From CAZCZR01 sp964503455 (lineage in GTDB: Bacteria; Bacillota; Clostridia; UBA1381): a stretch of 41,320 nucleotides of DNA. Of this stretch, positions 15,723 to 23,845 are shown piece after piece. The notes below the pieces were generated by a model. It ran no database searches. It was not told where the DNA came from and saw nothing but the letters and a program-made list of their open reading frames with translations. Numbering within the stretch: position 1 is the first letter of the stretch; every line of letters starts with the position of its first letter. The position numbers were made by a program, and so were the translations under genes. The DNA is taken from contig CAZCZR010000010.1 of assembly GCA_964503455.1 (NCBI GenBank), forward strand, positions 1-41,320. The letters are read 5' to 3'.

Positions 15723-17629
15723 AGAAGCTCAAGCTCCTTCATCCATATTCGAGAGGAGGCATCGGAGGGCATACGCCAGTCGCCTCGGGGCGAAAGCGCG
15801 ACGCTTCCGACCTTGGGGCCGTCAGGTATGCAGGAACGCTTGAACTGCTGTGTAAAGAACCGCCTGTAGAATACTTTTTCCCACTCAAGAATAAAATCTC
15901 TTGTATATTCTCCCGAAAACGCGATTTCGGCAAGACGCAGTATCTTTCCGGGCGCGAAGCCGAAGCGTATCATGTAGAATAAGAAGAAATCATGAAGCTC
16001 ATACGGGCCTACGATATGCTCGGTTTTTTGAGCTATCTTTCCGTCCTTAGGCGGTAAAAGCTCCGGACTTACCGGGGTGTCGAGTATGTCCTTAAGCGTC
16101 TTTTTAAGCAGTGCGCTGTCGGTTCTTTCGGCCTCGTAAGCGACAAGATAGCGTATAAGAGTTTTGGGTACGGACGCGTTTACCGCGTACATACTCATAT
16201 GATCTCCGTTATAAGTCGCCCAGCCGAGAGCCAGCTCGGACAGATCGCCCGTTCCGATAACAAGACCGCCTGTTTTGTTGGCAATATCCATCAGGACCTG
16301 TGTGCGCTCGCGCGCTTGAGAGTTCTCATAGGTTACGTCATAACATTCGGGATCCTGTTCTATATCGGAAAAATGCTTTGTTACAGCCTCGGCGATGTTA
16401 ACCTCCTTGAAGGTCACGCCAAGCGACCGCGCAAAATTCACGGCATTGGCATATGTCCTTGAGGTGGTGCCGAAGCACGGCATGGTCACGGCGATTATGT
16501 CCGCCCTGTCCCTTTTCAGCATATCAAAGGCGCGAACCGCTACAAGAAGCGCCAGAGTTGAGTCAAGCCCTCCGGATATTCCGATGACGGCGGTATTCGC
16601 ACACGCGTGGGACACGCGTTTTTTCAGTCCCAGCGACTGTATCGAAAGTATCTCCTCCGCGCGCTCGGCTATCCGTTCCTTATCGGACGGGACAAATGGG
16701 GTCTTGCCGACCTTGCGCAAAAGCGGAAGCCTTTCAAGGGCGAAAGCCGTGTAAGCGGTGAAATATCCGTTATCCTCCGATGTTTTAAAGGATGTGTTTT
16801 TCCGCCTCTCTGAAGCTATCTTGCCCAAGTCTATGTCAGCGTATACATTTTGATTGCGGAATTTTTTGCTCCTTGCAAGGATCGCGCCGTTTTCGGCGAT
16901 GATGTTGTCGCCCCCGAACACAAGATCGGTGGTGGACTCGCCCTCGCCGGCGGAACAGTAAATATACCCCGCCCAAAGCCGCGCCGACTGATTTGACACA
17001 AGCGCCGCGCGGTATTCGCTTTTGGCTATCAGCTCATTACTCGCCGAAAGATTCACGATAAGCGTCGCTCCCGAAACCGCGTGATACGACGACGGCGGCA
17101 CCGGCGCCCACAGATCCTCGCATATCTCCGCGGCAACTGTACAGCCGGGCATATTTTTGTCTTTTATAAGTATGTTTGTTCCGAGCATGACCTTTTCGCC
17201 GTCAAAATCTATCTTTACGGGCGCGGACGGACCTTCCGAGAAATGGCGTTTTTCGTAAAATTCGGAGTAGTTGGGGATATTTTTTTTGGGAATAAGCCCC
17301 AGAAGCTCCCCCTTGTATACGGCGGCGGCGGTGTTGTAAAGGTTCGCGCCGCACTCTGCGGGTACGCCGATAAATATAAGCGCGTCAATATCCGCCGTCT
17401 CGCGCCGTATGCGCTTCAAAGCCGCCTTTGCCGCGTCAAGCAGCGGCGACTGAAAAAACAGATCGGAGCAGGTGTAGCCGGTGACGCAAAGCTCCGGCAG
17501 TACAATTATCCGCGCCTTGTTTTCGGCGGCGGCGCGTATACATTCAATAATGCGTTCGCAGTTGTAATCGCAGTCCGCGACACGTATATCCGGCGTCGCC
17601 GCGGCAACGCGTATAAATCCGTCGTACAT
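15719..17629 (-). CDS. nadE: Glutamine-dependent NAD+ synthetase
   Basis: A 636-residue fusion of an N-terminal glutaminase (nitrilase fold) and a C-terminal NAD synthetase, which amidates deamido-NAD+ with ammonia from glutamine in the last step of NAD synthesis. The nitrilase triad is visible as Glu46 (VLPELCVTGY), Lys115/116 (IPKKNIPNY) and Cys170 (AAEICEDLW). The ATP-binding P-loop is SGGLDS (352-357), and GTGDLSELALGWATYNGDHM is conserved. I start at ATG 17627-17629, which has GGAGGAGA 5-6 bases upstream; a frame five codons longer begins inside that ribosome binding site. A sigma-A promoter precedes it. Confidence 0.95.
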   Translation of the reverse strand: MYDGFIRVAAATPDIRVADCDYNCERIIECIRAAAENKARIIVLPELCVTGYTCSDLFFQSPLLDAAKAALKRIRRETADIDALIFIGVPAECGANLYNTAAAVYKGELLGLIPKKNIPNYSEFYEKRHFSEGPSAPVKIDFDGEKVMLGTNILIKDKNMPGCTVAAEICEDLWAPVPPSSYHAVSGATLIVNLSASNELIAKSEYRAALVSNQSARLWAGYIYCSAGEGESTTDLVFGGDNIIAENGAILARSKKFRNQNVYADIDLGKIASERRKNTSFKTSEDNGYFTAYTAFALERLPLLRKVGKTPFVPSDKERIAERAEEILSIQSLGLKKRVSHACANTAVIGISGGLDSTLALLVAVRAFDMLKRDRADIIAVTMPCFGTTSRTYANAVNFARSLGVTFKEVNIAEAVTKHFSDIEQDPECYDVTYENSQARERTQVLMDIANKTGGLVIGTGDLSELALGWATYNGDHMSMYAVNASVPKTLIRYLVAYEAERTDSALLKKTLKDILDTPVSPELLPPKDGKIAQKTEHIVGPYELHDFFLFYMIRFGFAPGKILRLAEIAFSGEYTRDFILEWEKVFYRRFFTQQFKRSCIPDGPKVGSVALSPRGDWRMPSDASSRIWMKELELL

Positions 17630-17667
17630 AAAGATCTCCTCCATTGTAAAAGTATTATACCGCTGTT

Positions 17668-17696
17668 ATTATATCACGTTTTTCGGAAAAATTCAA
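17668..17696 (-). promoter_or_regulatory. Sigma-A promoter of nadE-EamA
   Basis: On the minus strand TTGAAT (17691-17696), 17-base spacer, TATAAT (17668-17673). A second TATAAT-like box (17653-17658) lies further downstream without a -35 partner. The leader to the nadE ATG would be about 32 bases. Confidence 0.78.
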
Positions 17697-17872
17697 TGCG
17701 TAATAAGAAATTGCTTTTAAATTTTCATCGCCGCGCGATAAGCTGCCCGCCTTTTTCGTAAAATCCGCGCATATCCGCACCGATATTTTTGAATATTATA
17801 CAGAAAATGAAAATTTATGCCGTAAAATCCGCAATATTACGGATAAAAATGTATAAAAAATCACAAAAACCC

Positions 17873-17901
17873 TTGACTGTACAGGGTTATTTTGTTATAA
17901 T
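17873..17901 (+). promoter_or_regulatory. Strong sigma-A promoter of the amino acid ABC operon
   Basis: TTGACT (17873-17878), 17-base spacer, TATAAT (17896-17901), close to consensus. It drives the permease-ATPase-binding protein operon after a leader of roughly 90 bases. This also shows that the frame open from 17789 cannot be the permease start. Confidence 0.85.
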
Positions 17902-17946
17902 GGTGATATTGATATATAATTTCATATGCAAATACACATCGGCAGA

Positions 17947-17974
17947 CCGCATAAAGCCTTGCTTAGGCTTGCGG
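17947..17974 (+). other. Leader hairpin of the amino acid ABC operon
   Basis: CCGC (17947-17950) and AAGCC (17954-17958) pair with GGCTT (17966-17970) and GCGG (17971-17974), with a 3-base bulge and a 7-base loop. No T run follows, so it is not a terminator by itself. It is too small for a known amino acid riboswitch, and I could not assign a class. Confidence 0.5.
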
Positions 17975-17998
17975 ACATTTATTCGGGAGGGGTGTTTA

Positions 17999-18676
17999 AT
18001 GGACGGAATTGTTAAGGGACTTGCATCCACGTTTATAGTAGCGGACAGATGGCGTTGGTTTGTAAGCGGACTGGGGTACACGCTTTTAATATCGCTTTTC
18101 GCGGTGCTTTTGGGACTTGCCCTGGGAGTGCTGGCGGCTTTGGGAAAGCTTTCGCGCTTTAAGCCGCTGAAATGGATATCCGGCATATATGTGGATATTA
18201 TCAGGGGTACGCCTACCATGGTGCAGATACTTATAATATACTACATAATTTTCGCGAATATAAACATAACCAAATGGGTAGTCGGCGTAATCGCCTTCGG
18301 CATCAACAGCGGCGCGTATATTGCCGAGATCGTCAGAGGCGGCATACTTTCGGTGAACATCGGCCAGACCGAGGCGGGAAGATCCTTGGGACTTACCAAA
18401 ACACAGACCATGACGCATATAGTAATGCCTCAGGCGATGAAAAATATCCTGCCGGCACTTGCCAACGAGTTTATCGTGCTTATCAAGGAAACGGCGGTCA
18501 TCGGTATGGTTGCGAACATCGACCTTGTAGGCGCGGCGAGAAAGGTGCAGAGCCAGACGTATGACTTTTTCTGGCCGCTCATATCCATAGCGGTTATATA
18601 TTACGTTGTGATAAAGATACTTAGCACGGCGCTTAACCGTGTGGAGGCGCGGATGAGAAAGTCGGACAAGAGATAA
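17999..18676 (+). CDS. Polar amino acid ABC transporter permease
   Basis: A 225-residue HisM/GlnP-type permease with about five membrane helices. The helix FVSGLGYTLLISLFAVLLG opens the fold, and the EAA loop that docks onto the ATPase is EAGRSLGLTKTQTMTHIVMP (about residues 124-143). A typical IRGTPTMVQILIIYY follows the second helix. The chosen ATG (17999-18001) has GGGAGGGG upstream and lies after the promoter. It is 12 bases before the ATPase gene. The substrate class, polar amino acids, comes from the family; glutamine, cystine or histidine cannot be separated by eye. Confidence 0.92.
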   Translation: MDGIVKGLASTFIVADRWRWFVSGLGYTLLISLFAVLLGLALGVLAALGKLSRFKPLKWISGIYVDIIRGTPTMVQILIIYYIIFANINITKWVVGVIAFGINSGAYIAEIVRGGILSVNIGQTEAGRSLGLTKTQTMTHIVMPQAMKNILPALANEFIVLIKETAVIGMVANIDLVGAARKVQSQTYDFFWPLISIAVIYYVVIKILSTALNRVEARMRKSDKR

Positions 18677-18688
18677 GGAGGCGTCGGC

Positions 18689-19411
18689 ATGATCAAAGTT
18701 AAAGGCTTGAAGAAAACATTCGGCGACAATGAGGTGCTAAAGGGTATCGACGAGCACGTGGCGCCGGGAGAAAAGGTAGTCATCATAGGGCCTTCCGGAA
18801 GCGGAAAATCCACGTTTTTGCGCTGCTTGAACCTTTTGGAGCAGCCGACGGAGGGACATATATACATAGACGGCGAGGAAATCACCGACCCGAAAATGGA
18901 CGTGAACAAGCTCAGGGCCAAAATGGGCATGGTATTTCAGCAGTTTAACCTGTTCCCGCACATGAATGTTATGGAGAATATCATCCTTGCCCCGATGAAG
19001 GTAAAGGGCATGAGCAGGGACGCGGCGGAAAAAAAGGCCGAGGAGCTTTTAAAAAAAGTCGGACTTTTGGAAAAGGCGGACAGCTATCCGCAGCAGCTTT
19101 CGGGCGGGCAGCAGCAAAGAATCGCAATAGCGAGAGCGCTTGCCATGGAGCCGGAGATAATGCTGTTTGACGAGCCTACCTCGGCGCTTGACCCCGAAAT
19201 GGTAGGCGAGGTGCTTGAGGTAATGAAGGAGCTTGCCGAGGCGGGCATGACTATGGTAGTCGTGACTCACGAAATGGGCTTTGCCCGCGAGGTCGCGTCG
19301 AGAGTTATGTTTATGGACGGCGGCTATGTTCAGGAGCAGGGAAAACCGAACGAGCTTTTCTCAAATCCTCAAAACCCCAGAACAAAGGCATTTTTAAGCA
19401 AGGTCCTGTAG
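18689..19411 (+). CDS. Polar amino acid ABC transporter ATPase (GlnQ-type)
   Basis: A 240-residue ABC ATPase energising amino acid import. Walker A is GPSGSGKST (34-42), the Q-loop region MVFQQFNLFPHMNVMENI is the near-invariant GlnQ/HisP form, the signature is LSGGQQQR, Walker B is IMLFDEPTSALDPEMVGEV, and the switch His sits in VVTHEMGFA. AAGGAGG precedes the ATG. It lies between the permease and the binding protein of the same operon. Confidence 0.95.
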   Translation: MIKVKGLKKTFGDNEVLKGIDEHVAPGEKVVIIGPSGSGKSTFLRCLNLLEQPTEGHIYIDGEEITDPKMDVNKLRAKMGMVFQQFNLFPHMNVMENIILAPMKVKGMSRDAAEKKAEELLKKVGLLEKADSYPQQLSGGQQQRIAIARALAMEPEIMLFDEPTSALDPEMVGEVLEVMKELAEAGMTMVVVTHEMGFAREVASRVMFMDGGYVQEQGKPNELFSNPQNPRTKAFLSKVL

Positions 19412-19568
19412 CAGGTGCGGCGGTTTGCGGCTGTAAGGAGCAAATGACGGATGAGGAAAATCCGTAAACACGCAAACATTCAATACAGCATAGCGGGACA
19501 ATATTTCACGTATGTATACCGCAAAGGGCGGTTTCATAAATATATTTTTTAACGGAGGACTGATAGTG

Positions 19569-20399
19569 ATGAAAAAGAATTTAGTTAAAGCGGTTTCGCT
19601 TGCGCTTGCCGCAATGATGGGTATGGCGGCTTTTTCGGGATGCGCCGGAAAAAAGGACGTTGCGGAGGATAATAATGCCGGAACAAGCGCTGCCAAGGAA
19701 GAGCTTGTAATGGGTACAAACGCCGCGTTCCCGCCGTTTGAGTTCGTTACGTCTTCAAGCACAGTAGAGGGCGTAGGCGATTTTGACGGCATAGACGTTG
19801 CCATCGCAAAGAAGATCGCCGACAGCATGGGCAAAACGCTCAAGATTGAGGACATGGAGTTTGACGGACTTATAGCGTCGGTAAAGACAGGCAAGGTAGA
19901 CATGGCGGTTGCCGGTATGACCGCCAATGATGAGAGAAGAGAGAACGTAGACTTCTCGGATACTTACTATACGGCTACGCAGGTAATGGTAGTTCCGCAG
20001 GATTCGGATATAGCATCCGCTGCCGATCTTAAGAACGGCAAGACCGTAGGCGTTGTTATCGGCTACACCGGCGACGCTATCGTAACGGACGATCTGGCTG
20101 TGGACGAGAGCAAGATCACAAGAGCGAACCGCGCTATCGACATCGTTCAGGATGTTAAGAACGGCAAGCTTGACGCCGTTGTCGTTGACTCGGCTACGGG
20201 CAAGGCTCTGGCTGACAAGAACGGGCTTAAGGTCGTTGAGGACTCGGCTGCGTTTGAGTCGGAGGAGTACGCTATAGCTGTACAGAAGGGCAATACGGAG
20301 CTGCTTGACGCCGTAAATAAGGTTCTTGGCGAGATGAAGGCTAACGGCGAGATCGAGGAGCTTGCCGAAAAGTACGACGGTCAGGGCAGCGAAGCCTAA
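19569..20399 (+). CDS. Amino acid-binding lipoprotein (SBP family 3)
   Basis: A 276-residue extracellular solute-binding lipoprotein. Signal peptide with lipobox FSGC (lipid Cys about residue 26), then the family 3 fold: GTNAAFPPFEFV, FDGIDVAIAKKIADSMG, and AGMTANDERRENVDFSDTYY, where the arginine of the ERR segment normally holds the ligand alpha-carboxylate. The start is ATG 19569 or the adjoining GTG 19566; GGAGG is at 19554-19558. The 157-base gap before it is the only large one in the operon and holds a small ACGGAT/ATCCGT hairpin (around 19456-19474), perhaps for differential mRNA stability. A terminator follows the gene. Confidence 0.92.
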   Translation: MKKNLVKAVSLALAAMMGMAAFSGCAGKKDVAEDNNAGTSAAKEELVMGTNAAFPPFEFVTSSSTVEGVGDFDGIDVAIAKKIADSMGKTLKIEDMEFDGLIASVKTGKVDMAVAGMTANDERRENVDFSDTYYTATQVMVVPQDSDIASAADLKNGKTVGVVIGYTGDAIVTDDLAVDESKITRANRAIDIVQDVKNGKLDAVVVDSATGKALADKNGLKVVEDSAAFESEEYAIAVQKGNTELLDAVNKVLGEMKANGEIEELAEKYDGQGSEA

Positions 20400-20437
20400 G
20401 CGGCCGAAAGAACAGTCATAAGCCGAAAATAAAGCGT

Positions 20438-20491
20438 AAAAAAACAGGGCTGCTGTGCCGGAAACGGTGAGCAGACCCTGTTTGTTTTTTT
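20438..20491. terminator. Bidirectional terminator between ABC importer and Asp23 gene
   Basis: AAACAGGG-CTGCT pairs with AGCAG-a-CCCTGTTT around a 15-base loop. TTTGTTTTTTT follows on the plus strand, and a run of seven T follows on the minus strand. It serves the convergent ABC and spoIIIA-Asp23 transcripts. Confidence 0.88.
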
Positions 20492-20523
20492 GCGCCGGTC
20501 CTGCCGATCGGCGCCGCGTGAAA

Positions 20524-21036
20524 TTACTCTATGACGATTTCTTCCTCAGGAGCGTCCTCCTCAGGGGCAGCTTCTTCGGCTTCCTGAGATGGCGTGAGCA
20601 TAGGCTTGTCATCGGCGGGGAAGTAAATACCTTCTATATGTATATTTACCTTCTCGACCGTAAGACCGGTCATTGTTTCGATATTGCTCTTGACGTTTTC
20701 CTGTATCTCCCATGCAAGCTCCGGGATCTTGATGCCGTAGTCAACTATGATGTACAGATCGGCGCAGACGCTTGAGTCCTTCATCTCAATCTTTACGCCC
20801 TTTGTGTTTTTCTTTGAGCCGAGTCTTTCGGCGATGCCGCCCGCGAAGGAAGTATATGTCGAGCGTACGCCCTTTATCTCCTCAACCGCCATAGACGCGA
20901 TAGTGGAAACGACCTCCATTGCCACGGTTATAGTGCCGAGAGCCTCGTCATCCTCAACGGTTTCGTACTCGGTTTCGGCTGCCGCTGCCGTTTCATCGAC
21001 AGTGTTTTGTTCAGAGTATTTGATTTCTTCATCCAT
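20524..21036 (-). CDS. yqhY: Asp23/Gls24 family protein, YqhY-like
   Basis: A 170-residue cytosolic protein of the Asp23/Gls24 family. The core GTITVAMEVVSTIASMAV, EIKGV, then KGVKIEMKDSSVCADLYIIVDYG, and a conserved PELAWEIQENVKSNIE is intact. Acidic tails of about 35 N-terminal and 20 C-terminal residues flank it. In Bacillus subtilis the Asp23 protein YqhY is encoded directly after spoIIIAH, before accB-accC, and the same order to spoIIIAH is kept here, supporting the symbol. accBC do not follow. The family is linked to envelope stress and, for YqhY, to acetyl-CoA carboxylase control. It has its own promoter at 21096-21124 and AAGGAGGAG before its ATG. Confidence 0.85.
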   Translation of the reverse strand: MDEEIKYSEQNTVDETAAAAETEYETVEDDEALGTITVAMEVVSTIASMAVEEIKGVRSTYTSFAGGIAERLGSKKNTKGVKIEMKDSSVCADLYIIVDYGIKIPELAWEIQENVKSNIETMTGLTVEKVNIHIEGIYFPADDKPMLTPSQEAEEAAPEEDAPEEEIVIE

Positions 21037-21057
21037 AATAAAAGCTCCTCCTTGTGT

Positions 21058-21079
21058 TCCGGCAAAGCTCTTCGCCGGA
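21058..21079 (-). other. Hairpin in the leader of the Asp23 gene
   Basis: TCCGGC (21058-21063) and GCCGGA (21074-21079) form a strong stem that can extend inward to about nine pairs. No T run follows on the minus strand. It lies between the Asp23 promoter and its ribosome binding site, and could slow read-through from spoIIIA or stabilise the Asp23 mRNA. Confidence 0.5.
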
Positions 21080-21095
21080 AAATATTGATATATAT

Positions 21096-21124
21096 ATTAT
21101 ATCACATATTTTGGGAAACTTCAA
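21096..21124 (-). promoter_or_regulatory. Sigma-A promoter of the Asp23 (yqhY) gene
   Basis: On the minus strand TTGAAG (21119-21124), 17-base spacer, TATAAT (21096-21101). The -35 lies inside the last codons of spoIIIAH, and the -10 directly follows its stop. It would allow vegetative expression of yqhY independent of the sporulation operon. Confidence 0.75.
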
Positions 21125-21692
21125 CTATTTTTATGTTATTTGACGGAATTTTTGTCTGTTCAACCGCAATTTCGGTCAATTTGACTACATCCTGCTCCGA
21201 AAATTGGTCCTTTTTAACAATAATATCCGCGGTGTCCTCGGTGATAGTAACACAGATGTCGGAATATCCTTTTGCCTTGGCGATGTTTTCGACAGCGGAT
21301 TCCTTTTCAACATCGGCGGAGATCTTTAAAATCTGCTCCTGCGCCTGCTTGCGGATATCCTCGTCGAATTTGTCGTTGGCTATGGTGTCGTTGAGGATCT
21401 GCATGGAGCGCGATCTCGCTTCCTCGCGGTCAGCGCGCGCCTTTTCAAAATAGTCGGAGGCTTGCTGCTCGGAGGAGGTCTCCTGCGTTTCGGAGCTTTC
21501 GGAGCCGGCGTCCTCGGCTGTGACCTCGGAGCTTACATATTCCGCTTCGCCCAGACGCTTGCCGGTTTCCGTATATATCTCGCCGTCCTTCACCTGCATA
21601 GTATCCTGATACGACCAGTTCAGATAGCCCGCCACACCTATAAGCACCACTAAAGACGCCGCTATCAGCTCCTTTTTCTTCAATATCATCAT
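21102..21692 (-). CDS. spoIIIAH: Stage III sporulation protein AH
   Basis: A 196-residue mother-cell membrane protein whose extracellular domain binds forespore SpoIIQ to form the channel between the two cells. It starts MMILKKKELIAASLVVLIG, the typical basic start and single helix, then a polar serine/glutamate-rich linker (about 55-85), an alpha-helical region beginning FEKARADREEARSRSMQIL, and the ring-building EscJ/PrgK-like domain ending near SEQDVVKLTEIAVEQT. Either of the two adjacent ATGs could be the start; AAGGG is upstream. It is the last gene of the spoIIIA operon, 13 bases after spoIIIAG. Length is close to the usual 200-220. Confidence 0.92.
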   Translation of the reverse strand: MMILKKKELIAASLVVLIGVAGYLNWSYQDTMQVKDGEIYTETGKRLGEAEYVSSEVTAEDAGSESSETQETSSEQQASDYFEKARADREEARSRSMQILNDTIANDKFDEDIRKQAQEQILKISADVEKESAVENIAKAKGYSDICVTITEDTADIIVKKDQFSEQDVVKLTEIAVEQTKIPSNNIKIVEVSQNM

Positions 21693-21705
21693 TCTATCAT
21701 TCCCT

Positions 21706-22239
21706 TCATTCTGTTTTGCGCTCTTTGCCGGTCTTTTCGTATATGCACACCTTATGCACCGGCACGTCAAGCACGGCGGCGGCAGCCTCCTTTAAAAGCC
21801 TTGCCACGTTCGGATCCGCCGCACCCTCGGCTGTCACTATCACTCCCTTTGCCTTCGGGCAGATCTCCTTCACCACCATAGGCTCTCCGTCGGAAAGAAC
21901 GGCTTTTTTATCAATATCCTCGGTGTCCGAGCCGCGTCTGCTGCTTTCTTCATATGCTATGTCCTTTTCGCCGGAGGAATAGTAGCTTATCATAACCGAC
22001 ACATCACCCGCGCCCTTAATATCCGATAAAATTTTTTCAAGCCTTTCCTCCTCGCTGACAGCGGCTGCGGGACTTGCTTGCTTCACCTCTTTTCTCTGCG
22101 CGCCCGCGCCCGAAAATATCATAAATATTACACCGATAATTAATATTATCCAAACCGCCGCTTTATTCCGGCTTTGCGGAAATTTTTCCGCTATCGCTTT
22201 CAGAAGCGCCGGCTTTTGAGCCGGATGCCCTTGAGTCAA
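21706..22239 (-). CDS. spoIIIAG: Stage III sporulation protein AG
   Basis: A 177-residue mother-cell membrane protein that forms a large ring in the SpoIIIA-SpoIIQ channel. One membrane helix (residues about 28-46, AAVWIILIIGVIFMIFSGAG) precedes a ring-building domain with LEKILSDIKGAGDVSVMISY, the acidic insertion (about residues 110-125), and the strongly conserved AKGVIVTAEGAADPNVARLL. The start is TTG at 22237-22239, with GAGGTGA six bases upstream. The gene starts 77 bases inside the end of spoIIIAF, an unusually long overlap. Confidence 0.92.
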   Translation of the reverse strand: MTQGHPAQKPALLKAIAEKFPQSRNKAAVWIILIIGVIFMIFSGAGAQRKEVKQASPAAAVSEEERLEKILSDIKGAGDVSVMISYYSSGEKDIAYEESSRRGSDTEDIDKKAVLSDGEPMVVKEICPKAKGVIVTAEGAADPNVARLLKEAAAAVLDVPVHKVCIYEKTGKERKTE

Positions 22240-22705
22240 TGAAAATCACCTCGTTTTCATAAAGTCCGTATATCTCGCGGAAGCGCTTTTTTACGGCGCT
22301 TTCATTTAAAGGGGCGGCAGCGGAAACGGTTATTCTTTCTACGCGCTCGATGCTTCCGTCCGAGGCGCGTCTTACCCTGACGGACACCGCCTCCGCATCG
22401 ATGCCGAACTCGTCCGCCATACGCTTTGCCGCGTCCTCCGCCACACGGCGCTCAAGCTCATGCGACACCGCGTCAGCGGCAAGATCAGAGGATTCCCGCT
22501 CAAGCTGCCCGACCCAAACGTCCCCGTCGGGGAATGACGGCAGCATATCGGCTTTCAAAAGCTTTGCCGCGGGAGCGAGTATCGCCGCCACAACTATTAT
22601 GCCGGTCACGGCTTTTATGTAAGCGCGCCGGCCTTCGGGCGCGAGCGTTTCCGAGAAAAACGCCAGCACCGCCGCGCCTATGACGGAAAGTATATAAGAC
22701 CGCAT
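22163..22705 (-). CDS. spoIIIAF: Stage III sporulation protein AF
   Basis: A 180-residue mother-cell membrane protein of the spoIIIA operon. Two N-terminal membrane helices (about residues 1-18 and 28-48, the second containing YIKAVTGIIVVAAILAP) are followed by a soluble ring-building-type domain with ELERRVAEDAAKRMADEFGI and VERITVSAAAPL. The C-terminal tail (SGSKAGASESDSGKISAKPE) is low-complexity, and its DNA is shared with the start of spoIIIAG. It sits 77 bases after spoIIIAE. Length is slightly short for the family but complete. Confidence 0.9.
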   Translation of the reverse strand: MRSYILSVIGAAVLAFFSETLAPEGRRAYIKAVTGIIVVAAILAPAAKLLKADMLPSFPDGDVWVGQLERESSDLAADAVSHELERRVAEDAAKRMADEFGIDAEAVSVRVRRASDGSIERVERITVSAAAPLNESAVKKRFREIYGLYENEVIFIDSRASGSKAGASESDSGKISAKPE

Positions 22706-22782
22706 AAAATCATTCCTTTAAACCTTTTTCGGGACATTCGCGCAAGCATGAATTTTGCGGTTAAACCACACGCCGTCCCCTG

Positions 22783-23835
22783 CTACCGCATTGCCGACAA
22801 AATTATCGTCACCGCCGCTATGAACATGATCATCACCGTGATAACCATAGCAAGCACCACCGTCACCGATTCGGACACGTCCCATAAAAGTCCCGAAATC
22901 CGCTTGTCCGCCACAGGCTCAAGAATCGCCGCCGTGAGCTTCATCATAAGGAGCATTACCGCTATTTTGGCAAGCGGCACGGCAGCTGTCAGCGCGAGGA
23001 GTATCATTCCCGCTGTGCCGACGGCGCTTCCGGCAAGCCTTGCTCCGGCGACCACCGCATCCAAAGAGTCCGATAAAAAGCCGCCCACTATGGGGACCAG
23101 ACTGCCCGCCGCGAATTTCGCCGCCTTCGCCCCCACCGCGTCAAGCGCCGGCGCGGAAAATCCGTATATCGCGGATATGCCCGTAAACAGCGTGAACACC
23201 GCCGTAAGTATCCATTTAGTCAGCGAGTTTACCAGCCTGCACATATTCGATATGCGAAGCCCCGGATTTATATTGTTCGCCACGCCGAGTACGGCGCTTG
23301 TATATATCAGCGGCATAATACATTTTTGGCACAGAAGCGTTATTATGTACACCGCCGCCGAAAGCACCGGATGAAAAGCCGCCGCCGAAACGGCTTTTCC
23401 GCCGGTCATCAAAAGCATTATCATCATGGGCGCGAGCTTTGTTATAAAGGCGCACATCGCGTCTATGACGTCTTTTCCGCACTGCGCGACGGTGAAAAAG
23501 CATTTAAGAGCGGTACCGGACATAAGCGTTGTCACGGCGAACGCCGCCGCGTTATTGCCGCCGAACGCGCCGAGTATCGCGGTCATGGCGCCCGCCGCGA
23601 GGAATGACAGCATCATAGCGGCGCACTCCGGTATCTCGCCGCCGATAATGTCGAGAGCTTTTTGCATGAGCGTCTGCGGCTCGGCGCGGAAATTGCCGGA
23701 GAATATATCCTCGGCAATGGCGTTAAATTCCGCTTCGCCGCGCATTTCGGGAAGCAAGCCTTCGGCCGAGGCGGGGATATAAAGCGCGCAGGCAGCCAGT
23801 ATCGCGGCGCATACGCATAAAATAATTCTTTTCAT
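22783..23835 (-). CDS. spoIIIAE: Stage III sporulation protein AE
   Basis: A 350-residue polytopic membrane protein, the likely export-gate-like core of the SpoIIIA complex. A cleavable signal (residues 1-26, ending IPASAEG) is followed by a soluble segment and about seven helices. Conserved stretches are FFTVAQCGKDVIDAMCAFITKLAPMM, NPGLRISNMCRLVNSLTKWIL and VPIVGGFLSDSLDAVVAGA. I start at ATG 23833-23835 with AGGGTG six bases upstream; a TTG six codons earlier overlaps the end of spoIIIAD and has no good ribosome binding site. Confidence 0.94.
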   Translation of the reverse strand: MKRIILCVCAAILAACALYIPASAEGLLPEMRGEAEFNAIAEDIFSGNFRAEPQTLMQKALDIIGGEIPECAAMMLSFLAAGAMTAILGAFGGNNAAAFAVTTLMSGTALKCFFTVAQCGKDVIDAMCAFITKLAPMMIMLLMTGGKAVSAAAFHPVLSAAVYIITLLCQKCIMPLIYTSAVLGVANNINPGLRISNMCRLVNSLTKWILTAVFTLFTGISAIYGFSAPALDAVGAKAAKFAAGSLVPIVGGFLSDSLDAVVAGARLAGSAVGTAGMILLALTAAVPLAKIAVMLLMMKLTAAILEPVADKRISGLLWDVSESVTVVLAMVITVMIMFIAAVTIILSAMR

Positions 23836-23845
23836 AAGCAGCACC

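Noticed and set aside
17081..17761. Open frame of 226 codons on the plus strand inside nadE
   Set aside because: Antisense to a complete NAD synthetase and running through its promoter; no family resemblance.
17902..17998. Lysine, glycine or other amino acid riboswitch before the ABC importer
   Set aside because: The leader is too short and has only one bulged hairpin.
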